NCBI RefSeq assembly: GCF_017873965.1
Contig: NZ_JAGGKT010000004.1
Coordinates: 186,001 to 250,000 of the forward strand
Length of the DNA stretch: 64,000 bases
Direction of reading: 5' to 3'
Source of the DNA: Ammoniphilus resinae
GTDB lineage: Bacteria > Bacillota > Bacilli > Aneurinibacillales > RAOX-1
A program made the translations under genes and the position numbers. This document shows, one piece after another, positions 7,428 to 15,673 of this stretch. The notes beneath the pieces are model-generated. The model ran no database searches. It was not told where the DNA came from and saw only the letters and a list, made by a program, of their open reading frames with translations. Position 1 is the stretch's first letter; the number at the start of each line of letters is the position of its first letter.

Positions 7428-9133
7428 CTTTTACCCCTTAGAAAATTTGTAGGTATAACGTCATATTCAAAACCACATGGCATGTGCTTCATTTTTACGA
7501 CTGATCTTGCTCCAACATATTCGCCTATCACCTGATACTCATCACCAACAAGCTTAAATACTTCTTTTTTAAATGTATCTGTATCTTTTTTTAGAACACC
7601 AGCACAAGCACCACATCCGTATCCATTTAGGAAATTATATGGTTTCACCTCATACTCATATCCACAAACATTGTGCTTAATTTTTATGGATGTATTAGTA
7701 TTTACATATGTACTAAGAAGATCGTATTCAACTCCAGCTATTTCATAAAATTCTTTTCTAAATTCTTCATCTGTTTTAGAAATTCTTCCAGAACAAGAGG
7801 GACAACGACTGCCTCTTAAAAAAGCATCGGGTACCACATTGTAATTATAGCCACAATCATTATGCATTACTTCAATCTTCTTCCGAGCTGTCTTATACTC
7901 ACCCAGAACGGAATATTCATCACCTACTAGATTAAAAACTTCTTCAATAAAAGTTTCAGTTGATTTTTTGATCTTCCCAAAACAATTAGGGCAACGAGTC
8001 CCCCCTAAAAAGTGAGATGGAGTTACAGAATATTTATACCCGCATTGATTGTGTTGCATGAAAACCTTTTCTTTCACTGAAGAATATTTACCTATAACGG
8101 TATATTCATCTCCAACTAATTGTTTTACTTCCTCTAAAAATTGTTCGTGAGTTCGTCTTGCCTTATCGGCAGCAACTTTTCTTTGACATTTCGAACATCT
8201 TCTCCCCTTTAGAAAATCAATAGGACGTATTTCATATTCATATCCACAGAAATGTGTAATTTTTATTTTCTTACCTGCTCCCTCATAATCACTAAGAACT
8301 TGGTATTCAACTCCAACAAGGTCAAACACCTCTTGTTTAAATTGTTCAGTTGTTTTATCTGGTTTAAACACACATCTAGGGCAACGGCTACCTTTTAAAA
8401 AATTGGCCGGGGTCACCTTGTAGTGATGTCCACAGGTTGTATGAAACATATCAACCTTTTTGGTTAAAAAGATATATGGAGTGTCTTCCAAAAGCACGAT
8501 ATATTCATTTTGAACCAATTCTCGGACCTTATTTTTAAAATCCTCTAATGAACTGGCTCTAAAGCATTTTCTGCACCGTTCCCCGCGGTTAATAAACGCA
8601 GAAGGTTCTTTTTCATAAACGCTTCCACATACATTGTGCTGAATCTTTACTTTTTTAGATTCTCCTTTATACTCTCCTAAAACGGAGTACTCGTCACCAA
8701 CAATAGAGAAAATCTCTTTTTTAAATTCTTCAGTTGTTTTTTTAGGCAGTCTCCAGCACTTTGGACATCTAGACCCACGCAAGAAACTGTTAGGTGACAC
8801 ATCAAACATGTGCCCGCAGGAATTATGGCATATAAGAATTTTTTTCGCTGCCTTTTCATATTCTCCTAGAACCGCATAATCGTTTCCCACTAAGTCAAAG
8901 ATTTCCTTTTTATATTGGTTAGTTGTGCGTGTCATTTTCCCTGCACATTTTGGACAGCGGTTGCCTGTTAGAAAATGAGCAGGTGTTACCGAGTATTCAA
9001 ATCCGCACAGATTGTGCTTCATTTTTATTTTTGATAAGGCATAGGTATACTCACCTAGAACAGTATATTCGGATCCTACCAGGGACTTTACTTCATCCTT
9101 GAATTGATCAGTAGTCTTCTTAACACTTCCCAT
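7406..9133 (-). CDS. Nine-repeat treble-clef/zinc-ribbon protein, 3' end frameshifted
   Basis: 575 residues made almost entirely of nine repeats of about 63 residues. The consensus is a helix (T-EEFKKEVF-LVGDEY), VLGEY, a basic strand, then HN-CGYEY-V-P--FLRG-RCPKC. Each repeat has one Cys-Gly and one CxxC pair with a His, a zinc-ribbon/treble-clef pattern. Repeat 9 is cut by the frameshift before its last CxxC. Proteins of this build often end in a Vsr-like nuclease, which is present in another frame at 7044-7427. I infer a DNA-reading repeat array joined to a nuclease, either a homing-type or a defence protein. An AGAGGAG site lies upstream. Confidence 0.7.
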   Translation of the reverse strand: MGSVKKTTDQFKDEVKSLVGSEYTVLGEYTYALSKIKMKHNLCGFEYSVTPAHFLTGNRCPKCAGKMTRTTNQYKKEIFDLVGNDYAVLGEYEKAAKKILICHNSCGHMFDVSPNSFLRGSRCPKCWRLPKKTTEEFKKEIFSIVGDEYSVLGEYKGESKKVKIQHNVCGSVYEKEPSAFINRGERCRKCFRASSLEDFKNKVRELVQNEYIVLLEDTPYIFLTKKVDMFHTTCGHHYKVTPANFLKGSRCPRCVFKPDKTTEQFKQEVFDLVGVEYQVLSDYEGAGKKIKITHFCGYEYEIRPIDFLKGRRCSKCQRKVAADKARRTHEQFLEEVKQLVGDEYTVIGKYSSVKEKVFMQHNQCGYKYSVTPSHFLGGTRCPNCFGKIKKSTETFIEEVFNLVGDEYSVLGEYKTARKKIEVMHNDCGYNYNVVPDAFLRGSRCPSCSGRISKTDEEFRKEFYEIAGVEYDLLSTYVNTNTSIKIKHNVCGYEYEVKPYNFLNGYGCGACAGVLKKDTDTFKKEVFKLVGDEYQVIGEYVGARSVVKMKHMPCGFEYDVIPTNFLRGKRCFYVQG

Positions 9134-9530
9134 TTATTTTTCAACTCCTCTTAATTGTAGTTTAAAACGCAAACATCTGATCGTAAACTATATATTTAAA
9201 GAAAAAAGAAAGAATAGTTAAACCCGTCCGTTGTTTTATTGTGTTCTGTCCTTACTTCAATAAAAAAGGAACAGCGACTGCACACTGCTCCTCAAATAAC
9301 ATACATTTTTAATCAATTATATTTTAAAATAATCGCATTAGAAATACATCAACTATATACCTATGAATTCTATATTCTTTTTAAGTAACATATTTGTTTC
9401 ACCTAAAGCTTGGTAAAAACTCCTTAGATCTTTCTATCATGACACAAACATGCTTACAAGAGTGGCTAAATATATTGATTTTATGCTATCTTAATGTTAT
9501 ATATTTGCGCTACTAGACAGAAAAATAAGG
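9134..9530. other. Intergenic region between divergent genes
   Basis: No gene is seen in these 397 bases. A hairpin at about 9267-9291 (GGAACAG paired with CTGCTCC, one G-U) followed on the minus strand by a T-run has the form of a terminator, although no minus-strand gene ends just upstream of it; it might close a small RNA. The rest is AT-rich and probably carries the promoters of the two divergent genes. Confidence 0.35.
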
Positions 9531-10397
9531 ATGTTAAGAGAAATGAACCTCTTTCTATACAAAAACAAAAAGGAAGATCATGTAACTAATATTTTAATGA
9601 ACATTTTATCACTAGATAAATCTCTTCTGGAAAAATTTCTTCCTGGTATCATAGGAAATTTTTCAAAAGATCTCTTATATAAAGAAATCAATATTAAAAT
9701 GGACCAAGCTAAAAATCCTAATAAACATGTTCCTCTTAATTTTATCATAGGGATTACCCCTTCCGAGGAAAACATAATACCTCAACAACCATTCCAAGGA
9801 ACGGATACGTCACGTCCAGATTTATGGATTTATGGTGATAATTTCACCGTACTTATTGAAATTAAGATTGCTGGTGCACTTGAGCCATCCCAAATACAAA
9901 ATCACCGCAATAAATTTGATGTGATAACAGATGAGATAATCATCACTTGGAAAGAAATACTGAAATTACTAGAAACAATTAAACCAGGTCACTCACTATT
10001 AGTTAGTTTTTTAGTAGATGAATTCATAAAATATCTTACTTTAGAGGGGCTTCATAAAGTAACTAACAAGTCTAGAAAAGGTGACGGGACTTTCTCAAAT
10101 TTTAAAAAACCTAAAGATCCCCATTTCGAATTTAGGAGAATTGATAAAGGACTTTATGAGATTTATAAAGTAATACCTTCTAAAAATATTATTGAGTTTC
10201 TCCCGGGAAGTGAAACAAACAAGGGACCACTTGATTGCAGAATTTGGACAGCAAATTATATTTTGGAGCATTATCCTGAATTATCCAATGAAGGATTCAT
10301 TAATGGAGACCCCCCTTCTTTTACTGGTCACTGTAGTTATGATAACGCTTGGGGTCAATGTTATATTCAAACTCTTCTCTTATGGAGAAAAACATAA
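9531..10397 (+). CDS. PD-(D/E)XK nuclease-superfamily protein, unknown family
   Basis: 288 residues. The N-terminal half has a nuclease-like core: RPDLWIYGDNFTVLIEIKI followed by QIQNH gives the D-(10)-E-x-K plus Gln pattern of PD-(D/E)XK enzymes. The C-terminal half, rich in aromatic residues (FNGD-type loop, YDNAWGQCYIQTLLLW), is not recognised. An ATG at 9543 with AAGGA upstream is an alternative start. Position among restriction-type genes suggests a single-gene defence function, but this is inference only. Confidence 0.5.
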   Translation: MLREMNLFLYKNKKEDHVTNILMNILSLDKSLLEKFLPGIIGNFSKDLLYKEINIKMDQAKNPNKHVPLNFIIGITPSEENIIPQQPFQGTDTSRPDLWIYGDNFTVLIEIKIAGALEPSQIQNHRNKFDVITDEIIITWKEILKLLETIKPGHSLLVSFLVDEFIKYLTLEGLHKVTNKSRKGDGTFSNFKKPKDPHFEFRRIDKGLYEIYKVIPSKNIIEFLPGSETNKGPLDCRIWTANYILEHYPELSNEGFINGDPPSFTGHCSYDNAWGQCYIQTLLLWRKT

Positions 10398-10540
10398 TTT
10401 TAATTATGTAAATAAATTTCATAATGTCCGTTTTATAGCATTTTATCGACAAATTTCGACGATCGAGGAGTGTTTGGATGGCAAAAGAATTTAAAAACCA
10501 CCACAACTATCCGTGTGCCGTTTGCCCTCCTCTCATACCT

Positions 10541-12172
10541 TCAGGATCTGTTCCTCTGCCTTTTCTTATATTCGTTATACCCTTCACTAAACCGCAGCCG
10601 CTCCACAAAATCATATGGGTCTGGAACTTCTTGGCCTTTTCCAAAGGGGATTTTTTCCCCGTTATATTCATAATGGAAATCCGTAAATTTAATTTTCTTG
10701 AATGGATGGGGTTTGTAAGTATCTTTTTTCCGATCATAGAACTCAAAAAAAAGATATCTTTTTAAAAAATCGAGCTCATTTTTCCTTTCATCTTCATAAG
10801 AAATGTCTCTAACGATTTCAGTGATCACACAAGGAGTAACTACAATCGTTCCATCTTGTTCCCAATCTATTCTAATGGGGCGTTTTTCTTCTGCTTCTTT
10901 TATCAATTCCACAGGGACCGGAATGACTGCGTGGTTCACACCTTTCATTCGCAACGCCCAAATAACCGGCAATAAAAAAGTATTCCAATTTATCTCCGGG
11001 TTTGCCATCAATTTCGCCATTTCTTGTTGGTACTTCTCTGTTAACTCCTCAATTGATTTATCACGGTGTAATAACCTGGCCTCCTGTCGCCCCCCTAACG
11101 AACTCCACTCATCATCCTTCAATTCCGCATATTCATTGGCAGCATGAGTAAGCATCGTGACCAATTTTACAAATGGCTTTTCGCAAAAAGGGCATACAAA
11201 TTTCGAACGGTGGGTATCAAAAGAAAGAATATCATCTTGCTTCTTATAAAGGCTCACGAAATCCCAAAATACTCTTCTTTCATGCCAACCTTTTTCTATT
11301 CGCTTCTTAATCCGGTTGTTCCAGAGATGCTGGAATTGGACAAAAGTAATTTCGCCTGATTCTTCTGGAGATGGCAAAGGCTTATACCACAGCTGCTGGA
11401 GCATCTTTTTATTATCTTCTTTATAGTACTTAAGATCATCTTCCAAATTCTTAATCAGATCTTTATATTCAGCTTCTATTTTCAATCTTAAATTTTTCTC
11501 CCATTCAGGAGGAACTTTGCTAACAACTTTTTGTTCAATTAACCTTTTATTTTCTTTATCTTTACTTTCTAATTCCCTTTTTAGACAAATAATTTCATCT
11601 TGTTTTTGTTTTATAATTCCCCTATTGTTATTTTCATTTTTCATTAATGTGTCGATCTGCTTATTTAAGGATTCAATTTCACCTATCTTTTGTTTTATCA
11701 TTTCCTCATAGTTGTCTTCTACTTCCTTTAAATTCCCTACTTCTTTATTGTTTAGCTGTTCTCTCAGTACTATAATCATGCTTTCAAGTTCTTTTAACCT
11801 TGCTTTACTATTACCATCTATTTCTCTTAAAGAGGAAAGGTCCAGTTCTAGTTGGTGGATCTTCTCTTTTAAATCACGGATTTCTTTGTTCTTTAACTTT
11901 ACCTTATCTTTACTTTCATCTATTCCTTCAAGGTATTCAGTTCCGGCCTTTTCTGCTAATTCTATTAAGTCATCAGGAATGAGGGGTTTTCGTTCCATAA
12001 TAAAACGGCGTACTTCTGAGGCTTTAAATAAATATCCTTCCTTCTTTGATGACGGCTTTTCTACTCTGATTAGCTCTGCTCGAACCCACTTAAGAACTTG
12101 TTGTCGGCTCGATGTAATCCCTGCTTTCGATAAAAGTTTTAATACTTGGCTCGTATTTAATAAGGTTTCCAT
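10541..12172 (-). CDS. HTH - coiled-coil - zinc-finger protein of unknown function
   Basis: 543 residues. Residues 1-60 resemble a MerR/excisionase-like winged helix (SQVLKLLSKAGI-SSRQQVLKWVR). About 80-260 is a long heptad-rich coiled coil. Near 330 is one CPFCEKPF--LVTMLTHAANEYAE segment that could bind zinc in C2H2 fashion. The rest is an unrecognised globular domain. The layout, DNA binding plus long coiled coil plus a finger, recalls partition or replication accessory proteins of plasmids, but I cannot name a family. A perfect 8-bp inverted repeat lies about 70 bases upstream of the start. Confidence 0.55.
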   Translation of the reverse strand: METLLNTSQVLKLLSKAGITSSRQQVLKWVRAELIRVEKPSSKKEGYLFKASEVRRFIMERKPLIPDDLIELAEKAGTEYLEGIDESKDKVKLKNKEIRDLKEKIHQLELDLSSLREIDGNSKARLKELESMIIVLREQLNNKEVGNLKEVEDNYEEMIKQKIGEIESLNKQIDTLMKNENNNRGIIKQKQDEIICLKRELESKDKENKRLIEQKVVSKVPPEWEKNLRLKIEAEYKDLIKNLEDDLKYYKEDNKKMLQQLWYKPLPSPEESGEITFVQFQHLWNNRIKKRIEKGWHERRVFWDFVSLYKKQDDILSFDTHRSKFVCPFCEKPFVKLVTMLTHAANEYAELKDDEWSSLGGRQEARLLHRDKSIEELTEKYQQEMAKLMANPEINWNTFLLPVIWALRMKGVNHAVIPVPVELIKEAEEKRPIRIDWEQDGTIVVTPCVITEIVRDISYEDERKNELDFLKRYLFFEFYDRKKDTYKPHPFKKIKFTDFHYEYNGEKIPFGKGQEVPDPYDFVERLRFSEGYNEYKKRQRNRS

Positions 12173-12241
12173 ATGTTCATCCCAATCATTACTTTATCGT
12201 TACTTTAATTATAGACAAGTTATGAGTGTAATACACATATT

Positions 12242-12260
12242 TATTCTAATAGTTAGAATA
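12242..12260. promoter_or_regulatory. Inverted repeat, possible operator of the coiled-coil protein gene
   Basis: TATTCTAA-TAG-TTAGAATA is a perfect 8-bp dyad with a 3-base centre, 70-88 bases upstream of the gene starting at 12172. Since that protein has an N-terminal helix-turn-helix, self-binding is a reasonable guess. Confidence 0.35.
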
Positions 12261-12347
12261 AATACCCTGCAGAAAAACTTTTGTTAAAAATAAAAACCCC
12301 CTTAAAAGGGAGTCTTCAAACAGTAGAATCAGTTATGCTAGACGTGA

Positions 12348-12353
12348 TATAAT
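12348..12353 (+). promoter_or_regulatory. Probable -10 element of the leader before the secreted-protein gene
   Basis: TATAAT with a TG two bases before it (TGATATAAT region) forms a strong -10 box; no good -35 is seen 17 bases upstream. Transcription from here would run through the terminator hairpin at 12386-12426 before the gene at 12446. Confidence 0.4.
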
Positions 12354-12385
12354 AGAAATATAATTTTATAACAATCAAAATGGGA

Positions 12386-12427
12386 GCACCGAAGGAGCCT
12401 TTCTTGGCTTATTTCGGTGTTTTTTAT
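12386..12427 (+). terminator. Intrinsic terminator/attenuator in a 5' leader
   Basis: ACCGAA pairs with TTCGGT, and an inner AGCC pairs with GGCT; a TTTTTTATTTT tract follows. It lies between the -10 box at 12348 and the ribosome site at 12434-12440 of the downstream gene, so it could act as a conditional stop on that gene's transcript. It could equally terminate a short RNA of about 70 nt. Confidence 0.6.
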
Positions 12428-12445
12428 TTTCGGAAGGAGGAACAT

Positions 12446-13042
12446 ATGAAAAAAACATTGATCATTTTTATAGGATGCTGGTTAATGATTGGTGGTTATC
12501 TATTATTAAAACAATCACCCCAATCTAACAACCCAGAAGTACTTAATATTGAAGCTGAAGAACCCCTAAGATGGGTCGTAGGAGATACAAAACAAGGAAA
12601 TTACAAACCTCCTCATTGGTTAACCGATCCCAACCTGATTCCATATGTAGATGAAAAATCACATCGATTCGAAAAAGTGGAAGCCACTATACCTAACGAA
12701 AGATTAATGTCCTTCTTTGCACAGGCGCAGCTAGGGAATGCACAACACATAAGTGGGTTTATCAATCCAATGATTGCACATGAAGATTTTACATCCTTCG
12801 AAATTGAAGATATTGATAAGAAACTTGAAGAATACGCCCTTTTAATTTCTAAAAATAATACAATACGCGAAGTGTCTTTATCTGAGCCAAAGCAAATATC
12901 CGATAACAAAGTTGTTTTTGACGTAACCATCCACTATGAGAAAGAAACGATTAGCTTAAAAGATATCCCAATGGTAAAAATGACAGAGGACATCAATTGG
13001 TTCTTAGACATGAAGTTGTCAGACTTGGTTGAGCTTCTATAA
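12446..13042 (+). CDS. Membrane-anchored extracytoplasmic protein, unknown function
   Basis: 198 residues from the ATG at 12446, which follows a textbook AAGGAGG. An N-terminal hydrophobic segment (TLIIFIGCWLMIGGYLLL) acts as a signal anchor; the remainder is hydrophilic with no family I recognise. A longer frame from 12380 would read through the terminator hairpin and is rejected. Its 3' end overlaps the convergent small gene at 12993-13205 by 50 bases. Confidence 0.6.
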   Translation: MKKTLIIFIGCWLMIGGYLLLKQSPQSNNPEVLNIEAEEPLRWVVGDTKQGNYKPPHWLTDPNLIPYVDEKSHRFEKVEATIPNERLMSFFAQAQLGNAQHISGFINPMIAHEDFTSFEIEDIDKKLEEYALLISKNNTIREVSLSEPKQISDNKVVFDVTIHYEKETISLKDIPMVKMTEDINWFLDMKLSDLVELL

Positions 13043-13205
13043 AATAATCCATAAATTTAACTGGATTCGTAAAGTCGCCTAGTTTACAAAACATCGAGAT
13101 ACTTGGAGAACCGGTAAAGGAGTCAATTTCCGGCTTAACCATTAATAATCCAACAATTCTATATTGAGAAGGTTCATCAGCCATAAAACGCTTAATTTCA
13201 AACAT
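12993..13205 (-). CDS. Small hypothetical protein, convergent with the anchored protein gene
   Basis: 70 residues (MFEIKRFMADEPSQYRIVG...). The ATG at 13205 has a clear GGAGG six bases upstream, which argues that it is translated. No family is recognised. It overlaps the 3' end of the opposite-strand gene by 50 bases. Confidence 0.45.
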   Translation of the reverse strand: MFEIKRFMADEPSQYRIVGLLMVKPEIDSFTGSPSISMFCKLGDFTNPVKFMDYFIEAQPSLTTSCLRTN

Positions 13206-13368
13206 AAAAAGCCTCCTTGTTATCAAAAAGGGAGCACAGTTAATAAGCCATACAAAGACTTAGATAACGGTACTCCCGATTTTTTTAAAATATGCCATTG
13301 ACTAAAGTATATAAGAATTTTATGTTTATGCCAAACAACGCATAAAAAAAGGAATTATTTTTTTATAA

Positions 13369-13995
13369 TTATTTGTTTTTCTCCTCTAAATCCCTCATAG
13401 CCAGCGATTTTGCCTCTTTGAAAGAATCAAATAAATTTAAAATAATGGTCATAGACGGTCCCCTAACAAGATGACGGTGTTTATTCCATTCTCTTGCCGT
13501 AGGTGATTTCCCAAGTAGTTCTGCTAATTTTTTAATTGCTTCTAAAGTCTCTCCATACGTATCTTGATAGGTGTACTTCATAAGGAAGTAACTGTCATCA
13601 AAAAAATCCTGATTATACGATATACCATGTTTCTGACAAATATGATAACAAACAGTATGGACCAGAGTCGTGTAATCTAAGACGGCCTCATCGCCAAATT
13701 GATTCTTACACAGAGGATCATACACCGATCTTAATTGTGACAGCAGCACAGGGTCCAACCATAAAGATGTGCGAATGAGAGGGAATTCTTCCTTATATAC
13801 CTCTGCCTTCCCATATCTTGTAACCCTCCGGCCGGGTCTCAGGGGCAGAGGTTTGGGTTCAATAATAAGTTCTTCGGCCATCCTCTCAAACAGCTCGGAT
13901 ACCGATAGCTCATTACCTTTAGCAAAGGATTCGACACTTTCCCATAAAGATCGAAGTATAGTAAACGGGATCGCTGCTTTTAAACCACCATTCAT
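13369..13995 (-). CDS. Hypothetical protein, last gene of the Rad52-like operon
   Basis: 208 residues, mostly helical. The C-terminal LAELLGKSPTAREWNKHRH stretch has the look of a short DNA-binding helix-turn-helix seen in phage and plasmid proteins. The start overlaps the previous stop as ATGA, so it is translationally coupled to 13992-14297. No named family is recognised; from context it may act in plasmid- or phage-type DNA processing. Confidence 0.55.
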   Translation of the reverse strand: MNGGLKAAIPFTILRSLWESVESFAKGNELSVSELFERMAEELIIEPKPLPLRPGRRVTRYGKAEVYKEEFPLIRTSLWLDPVLLSQLRSVYDPLCKNQFGDEAVLDYTTLVHTVCYHICQKHGISYNQDFFDDSYFLMKYTYQDTYGETLEAIKKLAELLGKSPTAREWNKHRHLVRGPSMTIILNLFDSFKEAKSLAMRDLEEKNK

Positions 13996-14297
13996 GGTGT
14001 GCCCTGTCCATTAACTAAGCTTTTTAACCACGTGAAGGGTACATGACCATAGGCTGTAATCTTATCCCCTAACGAAACAGAAGCATATCTATAATCTTTT
14101 ACAAATACCCGATCTAAACAACCATCAACCCACATCCCTTTTCTTGGGACATAATGCAAGTAATACCTCTCATACGGGATATGAACTTCTGCACCAACGT
14201 CATCTAAATTTTTGAATAAACGGACCAGGACATCAATAATGTTGGATCGGATATCATTAATTTCCTCTTTTCGTGTGTATTGCAATGGAGAGTCCAT
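13992..14297 (-). CDS. Hypothetical protein in the Rad52-like operon
   Basis: 101 residues. The start is preceded by AGGAGG, which overlaps the stop region of the gene upstream (stop at 14299-14301). A mixed alpha/beta protein with no recognised domain. Tight spacing on both sides shows that it belongs to the four-gene operon running from 15497 to 13369. Confidence 0.55.
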   Translation of the reverse strand: MDSPLQYTRKEEINDIRSNIIDVLVRLFKNLDDVGAEVHIPYERYYLHYVPRKGMWVDGCLDRVFVKDYRYASVSLGDKITAYGHVPFTWLKSLVNGQGTP

Positions 14298-14298
14298 C

Positions 14299-14877
14299 CT
14301 ACCAACCTCCTATCGGCTTGTCACTTAAGAATGACCGATCTTCTTTATGATGGTGCCTCATGTCGGGATTATCTAAATAATATTCCCGAATATCCTCCAT
14401 CACCCCTATCGATCCTCCCTCTTCTTGAAGAACCGTTAGTTCAACTCCTTGTTTCTCGGCCTCCAGGCGTGCTAACTCAACTCCCAATTCATAGATCGCC
14501 TCACGTTGTCCCTGATAAGTAAGAATTCGAGGCACACCAAAGATTGCATTTCCTTTATCTAAACGGACGGATTCGTTTGCCGGAAGAGCTTTCTCCATTC
14601 CTCTTTTGGTTTGAACAACTAAAGGATTACCATCGCTGTCTTTGGGGATTTTTGAGTAATCATAGTCCCAGTTTGTTGGTATTTCCTCGTCAAGCGAGTA
14701 ATAATTATATGAATCTGGTAATACATGCATATACCGAACGAACTGTCCTTCTTCAACGCATTTTTTCGCGTAGTTAGTTGAGTACGCGATTCGATTTTGC
14801 TTGTTTAAGACGCAAATTGAGCGGTTAGAATCGTAGTGAGAACACATCGAACAAGTATATATCAACCTTCTTTTCAT
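14299..14877 (-). CDS. Small zinc-knuckle protein in the Rad52-like operon
   Basis: 192 residues. The ATG at 14877, preceded by AAGGAG, is chosen over an upstream in-frame start at 14940 that would overlap the annealing-protein gene. The N-terminus has a four-cysteine cluster (YTCSMCSHYDSNRSIC, then AKKC), likely one zinc site. The C-terminal half is acidic. It is not recognised, but it is co-transcribed with the annealing protein. Confidence 0.55.
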   Translation of the reverse strand: MKRRLIYTCSMCSHYDSNRSICVLNKQNRIAYSTNYAKKCVEEGQFVRYMHVLPDSYNYYSLDEEIPTNWDYDYSKIPKDSDGNPLVVQTKRGMEKALPANESVRLDKGNAIFGVPRILTYQGQREAIYELGVELARLEAEKQGVELTVLQEEGGSIGVMEDIREYYLDNPDMRHHHKEDRSFLSDKPIGGW

Positions 14878-14891
14878 AATCGTTTCACTCC

Positions 14892-15497
14892 TTATTTTCT
14901 TGCATTTCGTATTAAATGGGCTGGAATATGTTCCTGACAATACAACATGGTAATACTTAATTCTTCCAACATCCTGATATCCTCTTGATTTAAAGGTACT
15001 TTACATCGCATACATTGTTGAGTTTTTTCCTCTCTTGACGATCTTTGTGTAGCTGAAACCAATCCGGCCCCAGGATTTTTTGCCCATTTCCGAAATGGAG
15101 CTAGATCTTTCCAACCCATTTCAAATTTATCAGCTGCATCGCGCAGGGCATCTGAACCTGCAGAACGGATCGCTTCTTTTAGATTGCGAATCTTTTTTGT
15201 ATCTGAGTATCTTTGGAGGTTAGAAAACCCTACCCCCTCCCGCTCCGCATCAAGGATCTTCAGCACTCCCGTCACTTGAACAAGGTCTTCTGTTTCATAT
15301 ATCACCGGTGGACCAGTAAGGTGCCAAGACCAATGAACGCCTGCAGCCTCTTCTAAACGATGGATGTAGGGTTGAACAGGAATATATTTACTATTGGGAT
15401 CTCTTTCCTGGGCTTCCAATGTTCCTTCAGGAAACGGTTCCGTTAGTTTTTTATGTATCTCACGATAAATCTTTTGCATATCTTCAGGCGATAACAT
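14892..15497 (-). CDS. Rad52-type single-strand annealing protein
   Basis: 201 residues from the ATG at 15497, which has GAGG eight bases upstream (GTG at 15506 is an alternative). The region KYIPVQPYIHRLEEAAGVHWSW (read in two parts), followed by VTGVLKIL and SAGSDALRDAADKFEMG, matches the fold pattern of phage Rad52-like annealing proteins (beta hairpin, then a conserved helix). The C-terminus adds a CMRCKVPL--YCQEH zinc site. Such proteins anneal single strands in phage or plasmid recombination. No exonuclease partner or single-strand-binding protein is next to it, which is unusual. Confidence 0.6.
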   Translation of the reverse strand: MLSPEDMQKIYREIHKKLTEPFPEGTLEAQERDPNSKYIPVQPYIHRLEEAAGVHWSWHLTGPPVIYETEDLVQVTGVLKILDAEREGVGFSNLQRYSDTKKIRNLKEAIRSAGSDALRDAADKFEMGWKDLAPFRKWAKNPGAGLVSATQRSSREEKTQQCMRCKVPLNQEDIRMLEELSITMLYCQEHIPAHLIRNARK

Positions 15498-15673
15498 CTT
15501 CATCACCTCAGTTTCTAATTTTGTAATTATTCTATACTATGTTACCAAAAAATACAATATGAGAAATAAAAAAATGGTAGAACCTTATTATCTACCGTGA
15601 GTAGCTCGCGATGTTAAACCCAACATATATATATTTTTATATTTTTACTGGATCTTGGCCCTTCTCTATTTTT

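Noticed and set aside
10470-10765. Overlapping plus-strand frames after the nuclease-like gene
   Set aside because: They lie over the 3' end of the coiled-coil protein gene and have no family signal or proper ribosome site.
11712-12287. Long plus-strand frame of 191 codons
   Set aside because: Antisense to the coiled-coil region; Ser/Leu/Phe-rich shadow of a Lys/Glu-rich gene.
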